From assembly GCA_026399315.1 (NCBI GenBank), contig JAPLRF010000026.1, forward strand, positions 28,196 through 92,195: a stretch of 64,000 nt of DNA, given 5' to 3'. Both the position numbers and the translations under genes were made by a program. Each line of letters begins with the position of its first letter. The first letter of the stretch is position 1. This DNA is from Gammaproteobacteria bacterium. GTDB taxonomy: Bacteria; Pseudomonadota; Gammaproteobacteria; Coxiellales; Coxiellaceae. Shown piece by piece: positions 26,851 to 35,739 of this stretch. The notes beneath the pieces were generated by a model that was not told where the DNA came from, ran no database searches, and saw only the letters and a program-made list of their open reading frames with translations.

Positions 26851-28085
26851 TGCGTGAAGGATCCGTGAAGCCCTTCAACAGCGCTGCTCAAAGGAGAAGG
26901 TGCAAATGTGTCGGAAGTGAGCGCGTTTGATCCGTTGGTGTTAGGCGTTTCACCAGCTTCTTTTAGGAGTCGAAAGCTTTTTGCGAAAAAGCGATGTCGA
27001 TCGGGTGTGTGTGAGAACAGAGGTGAGTGTCGTTCTTCAGCATGATGATTTGAGGCTAGCGCAAATTCACCGACCATATCGCTTACTAATAGCGCTCTGA
27101 TTGCTTCAGGTGAATATCCTTTGTTAAATAAATAGAGCAATTTTGCACGAACACTTTCTTCTGTTTGTGCGCCCGCCGAAATAATATGACAAGATGCTAA
27201 GGCAGCTCCAGAAGCATACATGCCTGATGCCGTATTGCTCTGGCCGCATTGTGAGCGGTTGATAATCATAACGCCGTCTGCATTTGCCTTTGCCAGCAAT
27301 TCAATAGTATGGTCGTTGATTGGCATGTTACCATCGCCCAAAGTTTGGAGAATAACAACATCAGCGCCCGTCAGCGTTTGCCCTAGCCAATCAACATCAA
27401 AGTTAGGTTCAACACGGAAAAAACGTATTTTGGGTGAGCATGGATTTAAAAGTGTTAGTTCAGGCTTTCTATTCAGTAAAGCACCTTGCAATAGATGTTG
27501 CTCGTTGAGGTGAATATGATTCCTGTGATCAATTTGTCCTAGCAACGGATAATTAGGCGATGTAAAGGCTTTAAAGGCCGTGGTAGAGGTTTTAACGGCG
27601 CGATTTGCGCGAAGTAGGTCGCCATCGAAACAAATGGCGATTTCCTTGAGTTGTGGGCAGTTTCCAGCAATTCGAATGGCGTTCGTGATATTGTTTCTGG
27701 CGTCATTATGCGGTACTGATAAAGGTTTTTGTGCGCCGGTTAAAATAACGGGCTTTGACAAGCCATTCAGCATGAATGATAAAGCCGAACCTGTGTGTGC
27801 CATTGTGTCGGTGCCGTGTAATACGACGAAACCATCGTAATTGTCGTACTGATCGTAAATGTCTGTTGCTATTTGATTCCAATTTAAAATCGTCATTTGT
27901 GAAGAATCGAGAAGAGGACTATAGATTTTTGTTTCTATGGCGGGCATGTTTATTGCGCAAAGTTCAGGAACTTCCCGATATAGTATTGTCTGGAATAGCT
28001 CGGGCGTTGCCGGTATGAGTGCGCCGCATTCATCAGGAACCATGCTCAGTGTTCCGCCAGTGCATATGACTAATATTTTTGACAT
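26847..28085 (-). CDS. ansA: L-asparaginase, type I, with C-terminal extension
   Basis: 412 residues from the ATG at 28085 (MSKILVICTGGTLSM); the longer frame to 28136 has no family support. Both catalytic Thr motifs are present: CTGGTLSMV and VVLHGTDTMAHTGSA, plus VILTGAQKPL. No signal peptide, so cytoplasmic. About 335 residues match the type I family. The last 65 or so (from NHHAEERHSP onward) are an extra low-complexity Ser/Pro-rich tail ending SPLSSAVEGLHGSFTH, possibly gained by stop-codon loss or a repeat insertion. Confidence 0.88.
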   Translation of the reverse strand: MSKILVICTGGTLSMVPDECGALIPATPELFQTILYREVPELCAINMPAIETKIYSPLLDSSQMTILNWNQIATDIYDQYDNYDGFVVLHGTDTMAHTGSALSFMLNGLSKPVILTGAQKPLSVPHNDARNNITNAIRIAGNCPQLKEIAICFDGDLLRANRAVKTSTTAFKAFTSPNYPLLGQIDHRNHIHLNEQHLLQGALLNRKPELTLLNPCSPKIRFFRVEPNFDVDWLGQTLTGADVVILQTLGDGNMPINDHTIELLAKANADGVMIINRSQCGQSNTASGMYASGAALASCHIISAGAQTEESVRAKLLYLFNKGYSPEAIRALLVSDMVGEFALASNHHAEERHSPLFSHTPDRHRFFAKSFRLLKEAGETPNTNGSNALTSDTFAPSPLSSAVEGLHGSFTH

Positions 28086-28183
28086 AATTTTTGACAACCT
28101 ATAAAGTTTATCGCATATCATGAGTGAATAGGTCAATTTTACACCCTGGTTGTTTTTTCACAATCAAAACGGCGAAAAGAAAA

Positions 28184-28200
28184 CTTAACATTATGTTAAG
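28184..28200. promoter_or_regulatory. Perfect 17-bp palindrome upstream of MFS efflux gene
   Basis: CTTAACATTATGTTAAG has perfect 8-base arms around one central base and lies 47 bases before the Bcr/CflA-type transporter start. The size and symmetry fit a dimeric repressor operator (TetR or MarR style), but no regulator gene adjoins. Confidence 0.5.
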
Positions 28201-28247
28201 TAAAAACATATGTTACTGTAACCTTTGTAAAATAAGGATCAATTATA

Positions 28248-29438
28248 ATGGAAATGCTTAATTTATCTGAAACAAAAACCCAATGGATTGTCTGGACCTT
28301 ATTGTGTTTGATGCCAATAATTGGCATGTGCATCGATCTTGTAGCACCTTCATTGCCTGCTATCGCCAGTGATTTTAATGTTATTAATCATATGGCTCAA
28401 AACGTTATTTCATTTTATTTATTGGGATATGCGCTTGGCAATTTTTTATCGGGTTTTTTAATTGATGCTTATGGACGACAAAAAATTATCCGGTTTTCCT
28501 TGTTTGGATTTATTGTGGCAAGTCTATTGCCGATTATTTTTCACAACATGTCATTATTGTTCTTTGCGCGTGTGATGCAAGGATTAACAATTGGCGCTGT
28601 TTCGGTGACGTTGCGGGCCATATGTGCTGATGTGTTACCCCCTGAAAAATTAACCAAGTTGGGTCCATGGTTTGGTGCGATGTGGGGGTTGGGTCCAATC
28701 TTTGGTCCTGTGATCGGTGGTTATTTTCAAGTTTATTTTGGCTGGCAAGCGGGGTTTTATTTTTTTGGATTGATCGGCCTGATTGCGTTTATCGCTGTTT
28801 ATATCATCGTTCCAGAAACGCATCTTGATAAACATCCTTTGCAGCTTTCACGGATTAAAAAGGATGTTTTTCAGGTGCTTTGTCATCCTGTTTTTATGGG
28901 CATCACGATGTTAATGGGGTTGACTTATTCCTTACTGATTATTTTTAATGTTGCAGGCCCTTTTTTAATTCAAGGCACAATGCATTATTCTCCGATATTT
29001 TTCGGACATGTTGCTTTTTTTCTGGGTGTTGTTTTTGTGGGCGGTACTTTTTTTGGGAAGTATTTATTAAAAAAACACTCAGTTGAAAAAATTTGGTTAG
29101 TCGGTATTAATCTATCATTATTGGTTGGCATTATTTCATTTGTCATCAGTTATGTCGACCCTCAGAGCGTCGTGTTAACGGTATTCATTAGTGCGTTGAT
29201 GTTTATATCGTGCGGTGTTTTATTTCCTCTGTCTCTCGGAAAAGGCTTATCACTTTTTCGCCATGTTGCGGGAACGGCAACGGCTGTGATGTATTTGGTG
29301 AATATTTCCATCAGCAGTCTTTCTTCTTATTTTGTTGGATTTTTTAAAATGACAAGCCTGATCGAATTGTCGAGCATGTATTTATTTTTGGTCGCTGTGA
29401 TTGCTTTATTGTATTGGACTTTATTGAAGAGATCGTAG
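28248..29438 (+). CDS. MFS drug efflux transporter, Bcr/CflA-like
   Basis: 396 residues with about 12 hydrophobic membrane segments. The loop after helix 2 reads GFLIDAYGRQKII (MFS motif A). Helix 5 has the drug/proton antiporter motif C pattern (GAMWGLGPIFGPVIGGY), and ADVLPPEKLTKL precedes it, typical of Bcr/CflA. It acts in the inner membrane as a proton-coupled exporter; substrates are unknown. AAGGATCAATTATA precedes the ATG, and a palindromic candidate operator is upstream. Confidence 0.88.
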   Translation: MEMLNLSETKTQWIVWTLLCLMPIIGMCIDLVAPSLPAIASDFNVINHMAQNVISFYLLGYALGNFLSGFLIDAYGRQKIIRFSLFGFIVASLLPIIFHNMSLLFFARVMQGLTIGAVSVTLRAICADVLPPEKLTKLGPWFGAMWGLGPIFGPVIGGYFQVYFGWQAGFYFFGLIGLIAFIAVYIIVPETHLDKHPLQLSRIKKDVFQVLCHPVFMGITMLMGLTYSLLIIFNVAGPFLIQGTMHYSPIFFGHVAFFLGVVFVGGTFFGKYLLKKHSVEKIWLVGINLSLLVGIISFVISYVDPQSVVLTVFISALMFISCGVLFPLSLGKGLSLFRHVAGTATAVMYLVNISISSLSSYFVGFFKMTSLIELSSMYLFLVAVIALLYWTLLKRS

Positions 29439-29473
29439 GCGGTAGTCTGCGTGTCAATGCATGTCGTCATTGG

Positions 29474-29749
29474 CCAGGGTAAACGCATCTTAATTTTGTT
29501 CATAACAGCAAATACGCATTGAATAGAATGTAATGATTTATTTACAAAGCGTGATGCTGCTATTCTTTCGGGCTAGTGAATGCGTACGGAAGCCTCCGCG
29601 TGAGCGGAGTGCGAAAGCTATTTAATTTTTCGCGCCCGACTAACGTCGGGGCTTCCATGCACTCACTTAATGCAAAAACACGCTATTCGGCTATTTAGAA
29701 TCAATATACGCTTTCGGTCATGAGCCAAATTAAGATGCGTTTACCCTGG
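29474..29749. mobile_element. MITE-like element with long terminal inverted repeats (copy 1)
   Basis: The ends are inverted repeats: left CCAGGGTAAACGCATCTTA followed by ATTTTGTTCAT, right the complement of the same (AAATTAAGATGCGTTTACCC then TGG). The similarity extends about 50 bases inward. Inside are two inverted copies of the GTGAATGCGTACGGAAG hairpin (29574-29617 and 29630-29668). The flanks TCATTGG (29467-29473) and TCACTGG (29750-29756) look like a target duplication with one mismatch. No coding sequence inside. It fills the gap between the two transporter genes. A degenerate second copy is at 45614. Confidence 0.75.
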
Positions 29750-29827
29750 TCACTGGCGATGGAGGTAGCTATCAAGTTCGAAATCATATTAAAATAACGG
29801 AAATCATTTCTATCACAGGTAGATTTT

Positions 29828-30904
29828 ATGCGTGAATCCAATCCCTTGCTGTCTTCAATCTCTGACTGGTTTCGTCGAAATTTTTCTGACCCAGCCACGG
29901 TGGGTTTGTTTTTCACAGTGCTTTTTATGTTGTTATTCCTTGAATTTTTCGGCCATTTTTTCATGCCTGTTTTGATTAGCATTGTGCTGACTTATTTATT
30001 ATTGTCTGTCGTTCGGTTATTGCAACGCTCGCGTATCCCACACTTTTTAGCGGTTTTAATCGTTTTCTCTGTTTTTATTGGCCTGGTGGTTTTTGCTTTG
30101 GTGGGGCTCTTGCCTGTTGTTATTCGACAACTGGAAAACCTAGCAACCGAATTGCCGAATGCTTTTTCGCAAGGGGATCAGTGGATGACAACCTTGATGC
30201 AAAAATACCCTGTTATTTTTGCGGATCCGCGTTTTCAGCAGTCGATTTTATTTCTGCAAAATGAAATGTCGCACGCAGGGCAACTGGCGATGAAGCATGT
30301 TTGGACTTTAATACCCAGCTTAATCACGGTTGTTCTCTATTTTATTTTAGTGCCCTTGTTGTTATTTTTCTTTTTGAAAGACAGCCGTAAAATTGTTCAT
30401 TGGTTTACGCAGTTTTTGCCAAAGAATCGCAGCCTGGTGATGAATGTGTGGCAGGATGTTAATCAAAAAATTGCTTGTTATGTGCGTGGTCGTGTGATTG
30501 AAGTGTTGATCGTTGGGTTTTTATCCTGCATCGCTTTTGTATCACTGGGTATGGAATATTCTGTGTTGATGGGCGTGTTGGTTGGTTTGTCTGTCATTAT
30601 TCCTTATATCGGCGCTGTGCTGGTAACGATCCCTGTTTTTATTATCGCGTTAATGCAGTGGGGAATTGCCCCACATTTTTTATATTTAATGATTGCTTAC
30701 GCTGTGATTATTTTAATTGATGCGAATGTGATTATCCCATTATTGTTTTCTGAAACGATGGATTTACACCCTGTCGTAATTATTTTGTCCGTATTGGTAT
30801 TTGGTGGAATATGGGGATTTTGGGGGGTGTTTTTCGCAATTCCGCTGGCGACAGTGGGGGATGTGATACTGCGTAATTGGCCGAGAGAGGGGTGTGATAT
30901 TTGA
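29828..30904 (+). CDS. AI-2E/PerM family membrane transporter
   Basis: 358 residues with seven to eight hydrophobic segments. Residues 33-85 and 155-185 are paired helices around a soluble middle segment. The C-terminal half has the family signature segments YVRGRVIEVLIVGFLSC, GLSVIIPYIGAVLVTIP, NVIIPLLFSETMDLHPVVII and GIWGFWGVFFAIPLA. Members include TqsA and YhhT; functions range from autoinducer export to ion antiport, so the substrate is open. The ATG lies close to the end of the upstream MITE, which may influence its promoter. Confidence 0.9.
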   Translation: MRESNPLLSSISDWFRRNFSDPATVGLFFTVLFMLLFLEFFGHFFMPVLISIVLTYLLLSVVRLLQRSRIPHFLAVLIVFSVFIGLVVFALVGLLPVVIRQLENLATELPNAFSQGDQWMTTLMQKYPVIFADPRFQQSILFLQNEMSHAGQLAMKHVWTLIPSLITVVLYFILVPLLLFFFLKDSRKIVHWFTQFLPKNRSLVMNVWQDVNQKIACYVRGRVIEVLIVGFLSCIAFVSLGMEYSVLMGVLVGLSVIIPYIGAVLVTIPVFIIALMQWGIAPHFLYLMIAYAVIILIDANVIIPLLFSETMDLHPVVIILSVLVFGGIWGFWGVFFAIPLATVGDVILRNWPREGCDI

Positions 30905-30920
30905 CAAGCACAACGAACCT

Positions 30921-30955
30921 TGACTCAGAGCCCCGAGCGTTAGCGAGTGGAAAGT
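30921..30955. repeat. Palindromic repeat copy, CGTTAGCGAGTGG type
   Basis: GACTCAGAGCCCCGAGCG and TTAGCGAGTGGAAAG match copies near 15260, 40015 (inside hemW) and 41855. It lies between the convergent AI-2E transporter and YbaB genes. Confidence 0.6.
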
Positions 30956-30972
30956 AGCGTCGAACTTGTTAA

Positions 30973-31293
30973 TTATTCCCCACTCAACATCCCGCCAGCC
31001 GCGCCCAGCAAACCTTCTTTTTCTTTTTCAATTTTCTTTGCGGCATCGTTAATGGCGGCAGCAATTAATTCTAACAAAATGGCTTTATCTTCTTTTAAAA
31101 TGTCATCGTCTATCGTGACAGCAAGCGCATAACCCTGAGCATTAAATTTAATTTGCACAGCACCGGCGCCAGATTCACCCATCACTTCAATTTTCGCCAA
31201 TTTGTCTTGTGCTTCCGACATCATTTCTTTTATTTTGCCTGCGTTTTTCATCAGACTTGCAATATTACCCAAATTAAATTTATCACCAAACAT
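30973..31293 (-). CDS. YbaB/EbfC nucleoid-associated protein
   Basis: 106 residues. It shows the YbaB fold: helix with LGNIASLMKNAGKIKEMMSEAQ, IEVMGESGAGAVQIKFNAQGY, DDDILKEDKAILLELIAAAINDAAKKIEKE, and a short flexible tail. The family forms dimers that bind DNA. It follows recR by 11 bases, as in most gammaproteobacteria (though with recR first here). Confidence 0.92.
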   Translation of the reverse strand: MFGDKFNLGNIASLMKNAGKIKEMMSEAQDKLAKIEVMGESGAGAVQIKFNAQGYALAVTIDDDILKEDKAILLELIAAAINDAAKKIEKEKEGLLGAAGGMLSGE

Positions 31294-31304
31294 AAAAAAC
31301 CCCG

Positions 31305-31904
31305 TTATGAAAAAATGGCACGTGAATTAAACGCATGCGATAGCGTGCTACCATCTAAATATTCTAATTCCCCGCCCATGGGGACACCATGTGCGATACG
31401 CGTGCATGACATTTTACGGGTATCGACAAAGTTTGCAATATATTGTGCAGTTGCTTTTCCCTCAATGGTAGGGTTGGTTGCTAAAATGATTTCTTGAATA
31501 GGCTCATCTTTTAAGCGCGCCAATAATTGTGGGATGCCAATATTGTCAGGTGAAATACCATCGAGCGGCGACAAATGCCCGTGTAATACAAAATAAACCC
31601 CTTTAAATGCGTGCGTTTGTTCTAGTGCAATCACATCGGCGGGGCTTTCAACAATACATAGTAATGTTTGATTGCGCTTTGGATTACTGCAAAGCGAGCA
31701 TTGTGCTTGCTCTGTGAATTGACGGCAGCGTTGACATTGCCCTACCGATAGAACAGCGTGTTTTAAAGCGTCAGAGAGCGTTTTCGCTTTTTCCTTCCCC
31801 TTATCTGTTAGTAATTGATACGCTAAGCGTTGCGCCGATTTTGGGCCGATGCCAGGTAATGCGCGCAACGCGTCGATTAATTGCTTTGTCAGTGGGCTAA
31901 ACAT
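31305..31904 (-). CDS. recR: Recombination protein RecR
   Basis: 199 residues, full length. Helix-hairpin-helix at the N-terminus (ALRALPGIGPKSAQRLAYQLL), the four-Cys zinc finger (CQRCRQFTEQAQCSLC), then the Toprim domain (LLCIVESPADVIALEQT, YFVLHGHLSPLDGI, EIILATNPTIEG) and a C-terminal Walker-B-like helix (TRIAHGVPMGGELEYLD). It acts with RecF/RecO in loading RecA at gaps. It lies between two YbaB-fold genes. Confidence 0.96.
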   Translation of the reverse strand: MFSPLTKQLIDALRALPGIGPKSAQRLAYQLLTDKGKEKAKTLSDALKHAVLSVGQCQRCRQFTEQAQCSLCSNPKRNQTLLCIVESPADVIALEQTHAFKGVYFVLHGHLSPLDGISPDNIGIPQLLARLKDEPIQEIILATNPTIEGKATAQYIANFVDTRKMSCTRIAHGVPMGGELEYLDGSTLSHAFNSRAIFS

Positions 31905-31978
31905 AAATTCCTAATGCGCTTACTACACTCGCTTGCGCTCGTTTCGTGCGTGCTTCTGTGCTAAATTCACTGGTCTTT

Positions 31979-32338
31979 CTATTTGTCAGCTTCGTCTTCT
32001 TTTTTAGGCATCGACAAATTTTTAATTTCATCCGGGATTTGCATTTGTTGTAATAATTCCATGGTTTTGCTTTGCGTTGCTTCTTGAATTTTTTTAACCA
32101 CATCTTCCCATGATTCACGAATGCGCAGTTTAAATTCCTTTACGCCGCCTTGTAATGCTTTGTCTGTGAAATCGATATCAACAAAAGTGTATGTTGCAGT
32201 CATGGTGATTTTGACTGTTTTGTCTGTCGATTCACCGCTGACGATGATGTCAGCTAAATTTTTATAGGTGGATTGCATTTGATTTTGCATGTCCATAATG
32301 CTGTTTTGAATATCTGAAAGTAGTTTGTTTTCTGGCAT
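31979..32338 (-). CDS. Second YbaB/EbfC-fold protein, divergent
   Basis: 119 residues. Sequence identity to YbaB is low but the plan is the same: an N-terminal helix ([17 protein letters not shown]), [21 protein letters not shown] (compare TGESGAG.VKV), a second amphipathic helix, and a tail [13 protein letters not shown] that resembles the LPPGFKMPF ending of E. coli YbaB. It sits exactly where ybaB is found (between dnaX and recR), so it may be the positional orthologue, with the gene after recR being the extra copy. The acidic tail (PKKEDEADK) is unusual. Gap to dnaX is 15 bases. Confidence 0.75.
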   Translation of the reverse strand: MPENKLLSDIQNSIMDMQNQMQSTYKNLADIIVSGESTDKTVKITMTATYTFVDIDFTDKALQGGVKEFKLRIRESWEDVVKKIQEATQSKTMELLQQMQIPDEIKNLSMPKKEDEADK

Positions 32339-32353
32339 GTTTTTCTCCGAGGG

Positions 32354-33898
32354 TTATTTTAAGGGCTCAATACTGTCTTCAAGTAGTTTAGCATCAAATG
32401 TGGTAACAATCCGATGAATTGAGGGGTCAGCGGAAATGGCTATTTTTGCCGATTGTTTGTCGGCTTCGTGCGCCCGTACCGCCATATCGGCGGGCGTGTC
32501 CATCATGTTTTCCTTGTTTTTTTCAATGGTGATGGTGACTTTGATTTTCTCGCCCTTGTTTGCCGCAAAGGCTTCTTCGATGCGTTCTTGGTGTTTTGTG
32601 TTGAGCAATGCTGAATATTTGGGCTGTATGCTTAACTGCAATACGCCATTTTTTAATTCACGCAGATTGCAATGTTGCGCGAGAGCGAGCGTGGGGCCGG
32701 CAAGTTTAAGTTCTGACAGCAGGGTGTTCCACGATGTTGCGACATCATTTTTTACTGTGGTCGTTGCAGTGCTGACATGAGCATGAGTTGATGTCAGGGG
32801 TTTGGTCTGCGCCTTCGTTTCCGTAATTGTAAAAGCCATTATTCGCATTACAATCATCTCAAAACCAATTTGTGCGGTTGGGGCTAAGGGTAAATCGCGT
32901 TGCCCAATTAGCGCAATTTGATAATAAAGTTGCGCATCTTCAGGAGACAAAGCGCGCGCCATATTTTTTAGCTCAGGATTGGCGGCATTAAATACAGCCC
33001 CTTCCGTGAATTGCAAAACAGTGATTTGATATAGCTGGGTGAGCAATTCAGATAAGCAGCGCGAAAAATGAATGCCATTATCTGCCCATTTTTGGGTAAG
33101 TGACAATGCTGCTTGCGCATTATTTTCATGAATCGCTTTTAAAAGTGTCGTTATTTCTGTTTGATCCGATAATCCCAGTAAGCTTTGCGTTTCTGTAGTG
33201 GTGATTTTTCCGTTGCCGTAAGCAATGCATTGATCGAGCAAGCTTAAGCTGTCGCGCATGCTGCCATTGGAAGATGTGCTAATTAAGGCTAATGCACCTG
33301 CTTCAAAGTCAATTTTTTCAGATACTAAAATATGGGCCAATTGTTTTTCGATTTGCTCAGGAATCATTTTTGATAAATGAAATTGCAAACAACGCGACAG
33401 CACAGTAGCGGGTAATTTTTGAGGGTCGGTGGTTGCCAATAAAAATTTAACATGCTCAGGTGGTTCTTCCAATGTTTTTAATAAAGCATTGAAACTATGC
33501 GTTGATAGCATGTGAACTTCATCGATTAGATAAATTTTAAATTTACCTTTTGTTGGCGCGTAAGGGATGTTGTCGAGCAATTCACGCGTGTCTTCAACTT
33601 TGGTTCGAGAAGCAGCATCGATTTCATATAAATCAGGGAAGCGCCCACTGTCTATTTCTTGACAGCTCGAACACTGATCGCAAGGCGTTGCGGTGATACC
33701 GGTTTCGCAGTTTAAACACTTTGCAAAAATACGGGCAAGGGTTGTTTTGCCGGTGCCGTGTGTGCCCGTAAATAAATAAGCGTGATGCAGCTTGTTGTTG
33801 GTGAGTGCGTGACTGAGTGCTTGAATCACATGGGCTTGACCGACAACGTCGTTAAAACGTTTTGGACGCCATTTTCGAGCAAGCGCTTGATAGGGCAT
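32354..33898 (-). CDS. dnaX: DNA polymerase III subunits gamma/tau
   Basis: 514 residues; shorter than E. coli tau (643). AAA+ clamp-loader core: Walker A TGTHGTGKTTLARI, zinc module (Cys residues in KCLNCETGITATPCDQCSSC), Walker B LIDEVHML, sensor 1 LLATTDPQKLP and the SRC finger motif LSRCLQF. Domain III and a short tau-like C-terminus follow. Near the 3' end (32517-32523 on this strand) the mRNA reads GAA AAA AAC, an A-AAA-AAC slippery heptamer in the correct frame; a -1 shift would reach a stop after about 28 codons, but I see no supporting hairpin. Confidence 0.94.
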   Translation of the reverse strand: MPYQALARKWRPKRFNDVVGQAHVIQALSHALTNNKLHHAYLFTGTHGTGKTTLARIFAKCLNCETGITATPCDQCSSCQEIDSGRFPDLYEIDAASRTKVEDTRELLDNIPYAPTKGKFKIYLIDEVHMLSTHSFNALLKTLEEPPEHVKFLLATTDPQKLPATVLSRCLQFHLSKMIPEQIEKQLAHILVSEKIDFEAGALALISTSSNGSMRDSLSLLDQCIAYGNGKITTTETQSLLGLSDQTEITTLLKAIHENNAQAALSLTQKWADNGIHFSRCLSELLTQLYQITVLQFTEGAVFNAANPELKNMARALSPEDAQLYYQIALIGQRDLPLAPTAQIGFEMIVMRIMAFTITETKAQTKPLTSTHAHVSTATTTVKNDVATSWNTLLSELKLAGPTLALAQHCNLRELKNGVLQLSIQPKYSALLNTKHQERIEEAFAANKGEKIKVTITIEKNKENMMDTPADMAVRAHEADKQSAKIAISADPSIHRIVTTFDAKLLEDSIEPLK

Positions 33899-33973
33899 AT
33901 CACATCTCTACTGTGTCGATTATATTTATTATCTTACGTGATTTTTTAAAGCAGGGAACTATTTTTAAAAGAG

Positions 33974-34078
<105 letters not shown>

Positions 34079-34193
34079 CACTTTTAAAAACAGAAGCGAA
34101 TCATACCGAATTTTTTATAGTGGTGCTAGTGAAAAAAGTATTTGTCGCAGGGCGCCCTGGTATTTGTCGTGGACGGATAATTTATAATGCGCT

Positions 34194-35555
34194 CTACTTT
34201 CTATTCAGCATCGCCAAAGCGCGATCATATTTTTCTTCAACATCTTCTTTTAAACTGCCGGTTTCTTTAACGAAGACCATGATAATGACGCATATAATCA
34301 ATGAAATCGGGATTAAAGTTAATGCAAACATGTAATTTGCCATCGTGTAATTTTCAACACCTGCGGTGGCGATACTGTGATGACTGTAATCCAATAAATA
34401 ACCAACAAGCGGGGTAATCACTAATCCGCTGAGCATAATTAAGGTGTTGGTAAAGGCAATAACAGTACCTGCAATTTTGTTTGAGTAATTTTCTTTGGCG
34501 ATGGCAAAAACCAGTGGGTGCGTTCCCATTGCAACACCCATAAAGAAAAATAAAATATAAAGTGCTGATTCGGGAATGATGTGACCAGTGATAACAGGTG
34601 TGTAAAGCAAAATCGAAAATAGAACAGCTTCAATCAACATGCTAATAATAAGGGGCTTGCAGCGTTTTCCTACTTTATCTGAGTACGCACCAAACAGAGG
34701 ACCACAAATAATCCATCCTGCAAAAAAGACAGACATGCATAAAGGCGCTGAAGATCTTGATAGATGATAAACTGTTTTTAAAAAGGGAATTCCAAATAAA
34801 TCGCCAATGACGGCAGACGGCAAGTAAAATAAACAACCCACGACACCTACTAACCAGATTTGTGGATTTTTACCGATCAAGCATAATTTTTTAAAGATGT
34901 TGGTTTTATCGTTTGTATTCAAACAGCTTTGATTTTTATTTTTTACTTTAGTGTCGGGTGTATCTTTTAAAACAAAAACGATTAAAAATGCGATAAACAA
35001 ACCGATTCCAATTAATAAATTAATTGAGCTTTGCATGCCGTCGACAATATTGATGTGCGCTAAAACATCATCAGCAAACATGGCCCCTAACATACCCAGC
35101 GAATCCATGATGGTGGTTGCAAAACCAAAATGTCGACGCGACAACCAAACCGATGCCACTTTTAACGCGGAAACATAGGCAAATGCGCTACCCAAACCAA
35201 CAACCAAACGCCCAAACTCAGCCAAGTGAAGGTTGCGTGTCGAATAAAATACAATAAATCCAAAGATACATGATAGGCAGGCAATAAATAAAACACGTCT
35301 AACAGAATAACGATCAACCAATAAACCAGCGGGAATTTGCATCACGGTATAAGCGATGTAATAGAAGAAAGAAGTGAGCATGGACAGCGAAGTGGCATTG
35401 ATTTGAAAAATCTGCATCAATGTGCCTGACATGGTGCTGGGAAGGGTGCGAATAATAATCTCAAAGAAATAATAAAGACCAGCAATGCTCCAAATAATCC
35501 AGGGAATGGCGTTGACAGGAATGAATCGCATATTGTGGAGGTTGAGTGTTCGCAT
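34194..35555 (-). CDS. Major facilitator superfamily transporter
   Basis: 453 residues with about 12 membrane helices. Motif A is present as GLLVDRYSVRRVLF, and in the second half as GAYSDKVGKRCKP. A cytoplasmic loop of about 35 residues rich in Lys/Asn (DTPDTKVKNKNQS) divides the halves, and the C-terminal tail (KEEVEEKYDRALAM-like, KEDVEEKYDRALAMLN) is charged. Such carriers are multiplied in Legionellales for sugar phosphate or amino acid uptake; the substrate cannot be deduced. Monocistronic, divergent from fabV. Confidence 0.85.
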   Translation of the reverse strand: MRTLNLHNMRFIPVNAIPWIIWSIAGLYYFFEIIIRTLPSTMSGTLMQIFQINATSLSMLTSFFYYIAYTVMQIPAGLLVDRYSVRRVLFIACLSCIFGFIVFYSTRNLHLAEFGRLVVGLGSAFAYVSALKVASVWLSRRHFGFATTIMDSLGMLGAMFADDVLAHINIVDGMQSSINLLIGIGLFIAFLIVFVLKDTPDTKVKNKNQSCLNTNDKTNIFKKLCLIGKNPQIWLVGVVGCLFYLPSAVIGDLFGIPFLKTVYHLSRSSAPLCMSVFFAGWIICGPLFGAYSDKVGKRCKPLIISMLIEAVLFSILLYTPVITGHIIPESALYILFFFMGVAMGTHPLVFAIAKENYSNKIAGTVIAFTNTLIMLSGLVITPLVGYLLDYSHHSIATAGVENYTMANYMFALTLIPISLIICVIIMVFVKETGSLKEDVEEKYDRALAMLNRK

Positions 35556-35739
35556 CGGTTTTTTCCTTGGGGCGTGACGCTAATTTTGGGGGATTGTAAC
35601 AGAAAGAAGAGCCTTGAACTAATCGACAGACTTTTGAGCAAAATTTGATACGTTTTTTCCAAGTTTCAGAGTGTTAAGTGATTTTTATTCTCTGTATTTA
35701 CTGTTAAACTGTGCCAAATATTTTCTTTTGGAGTTTATT

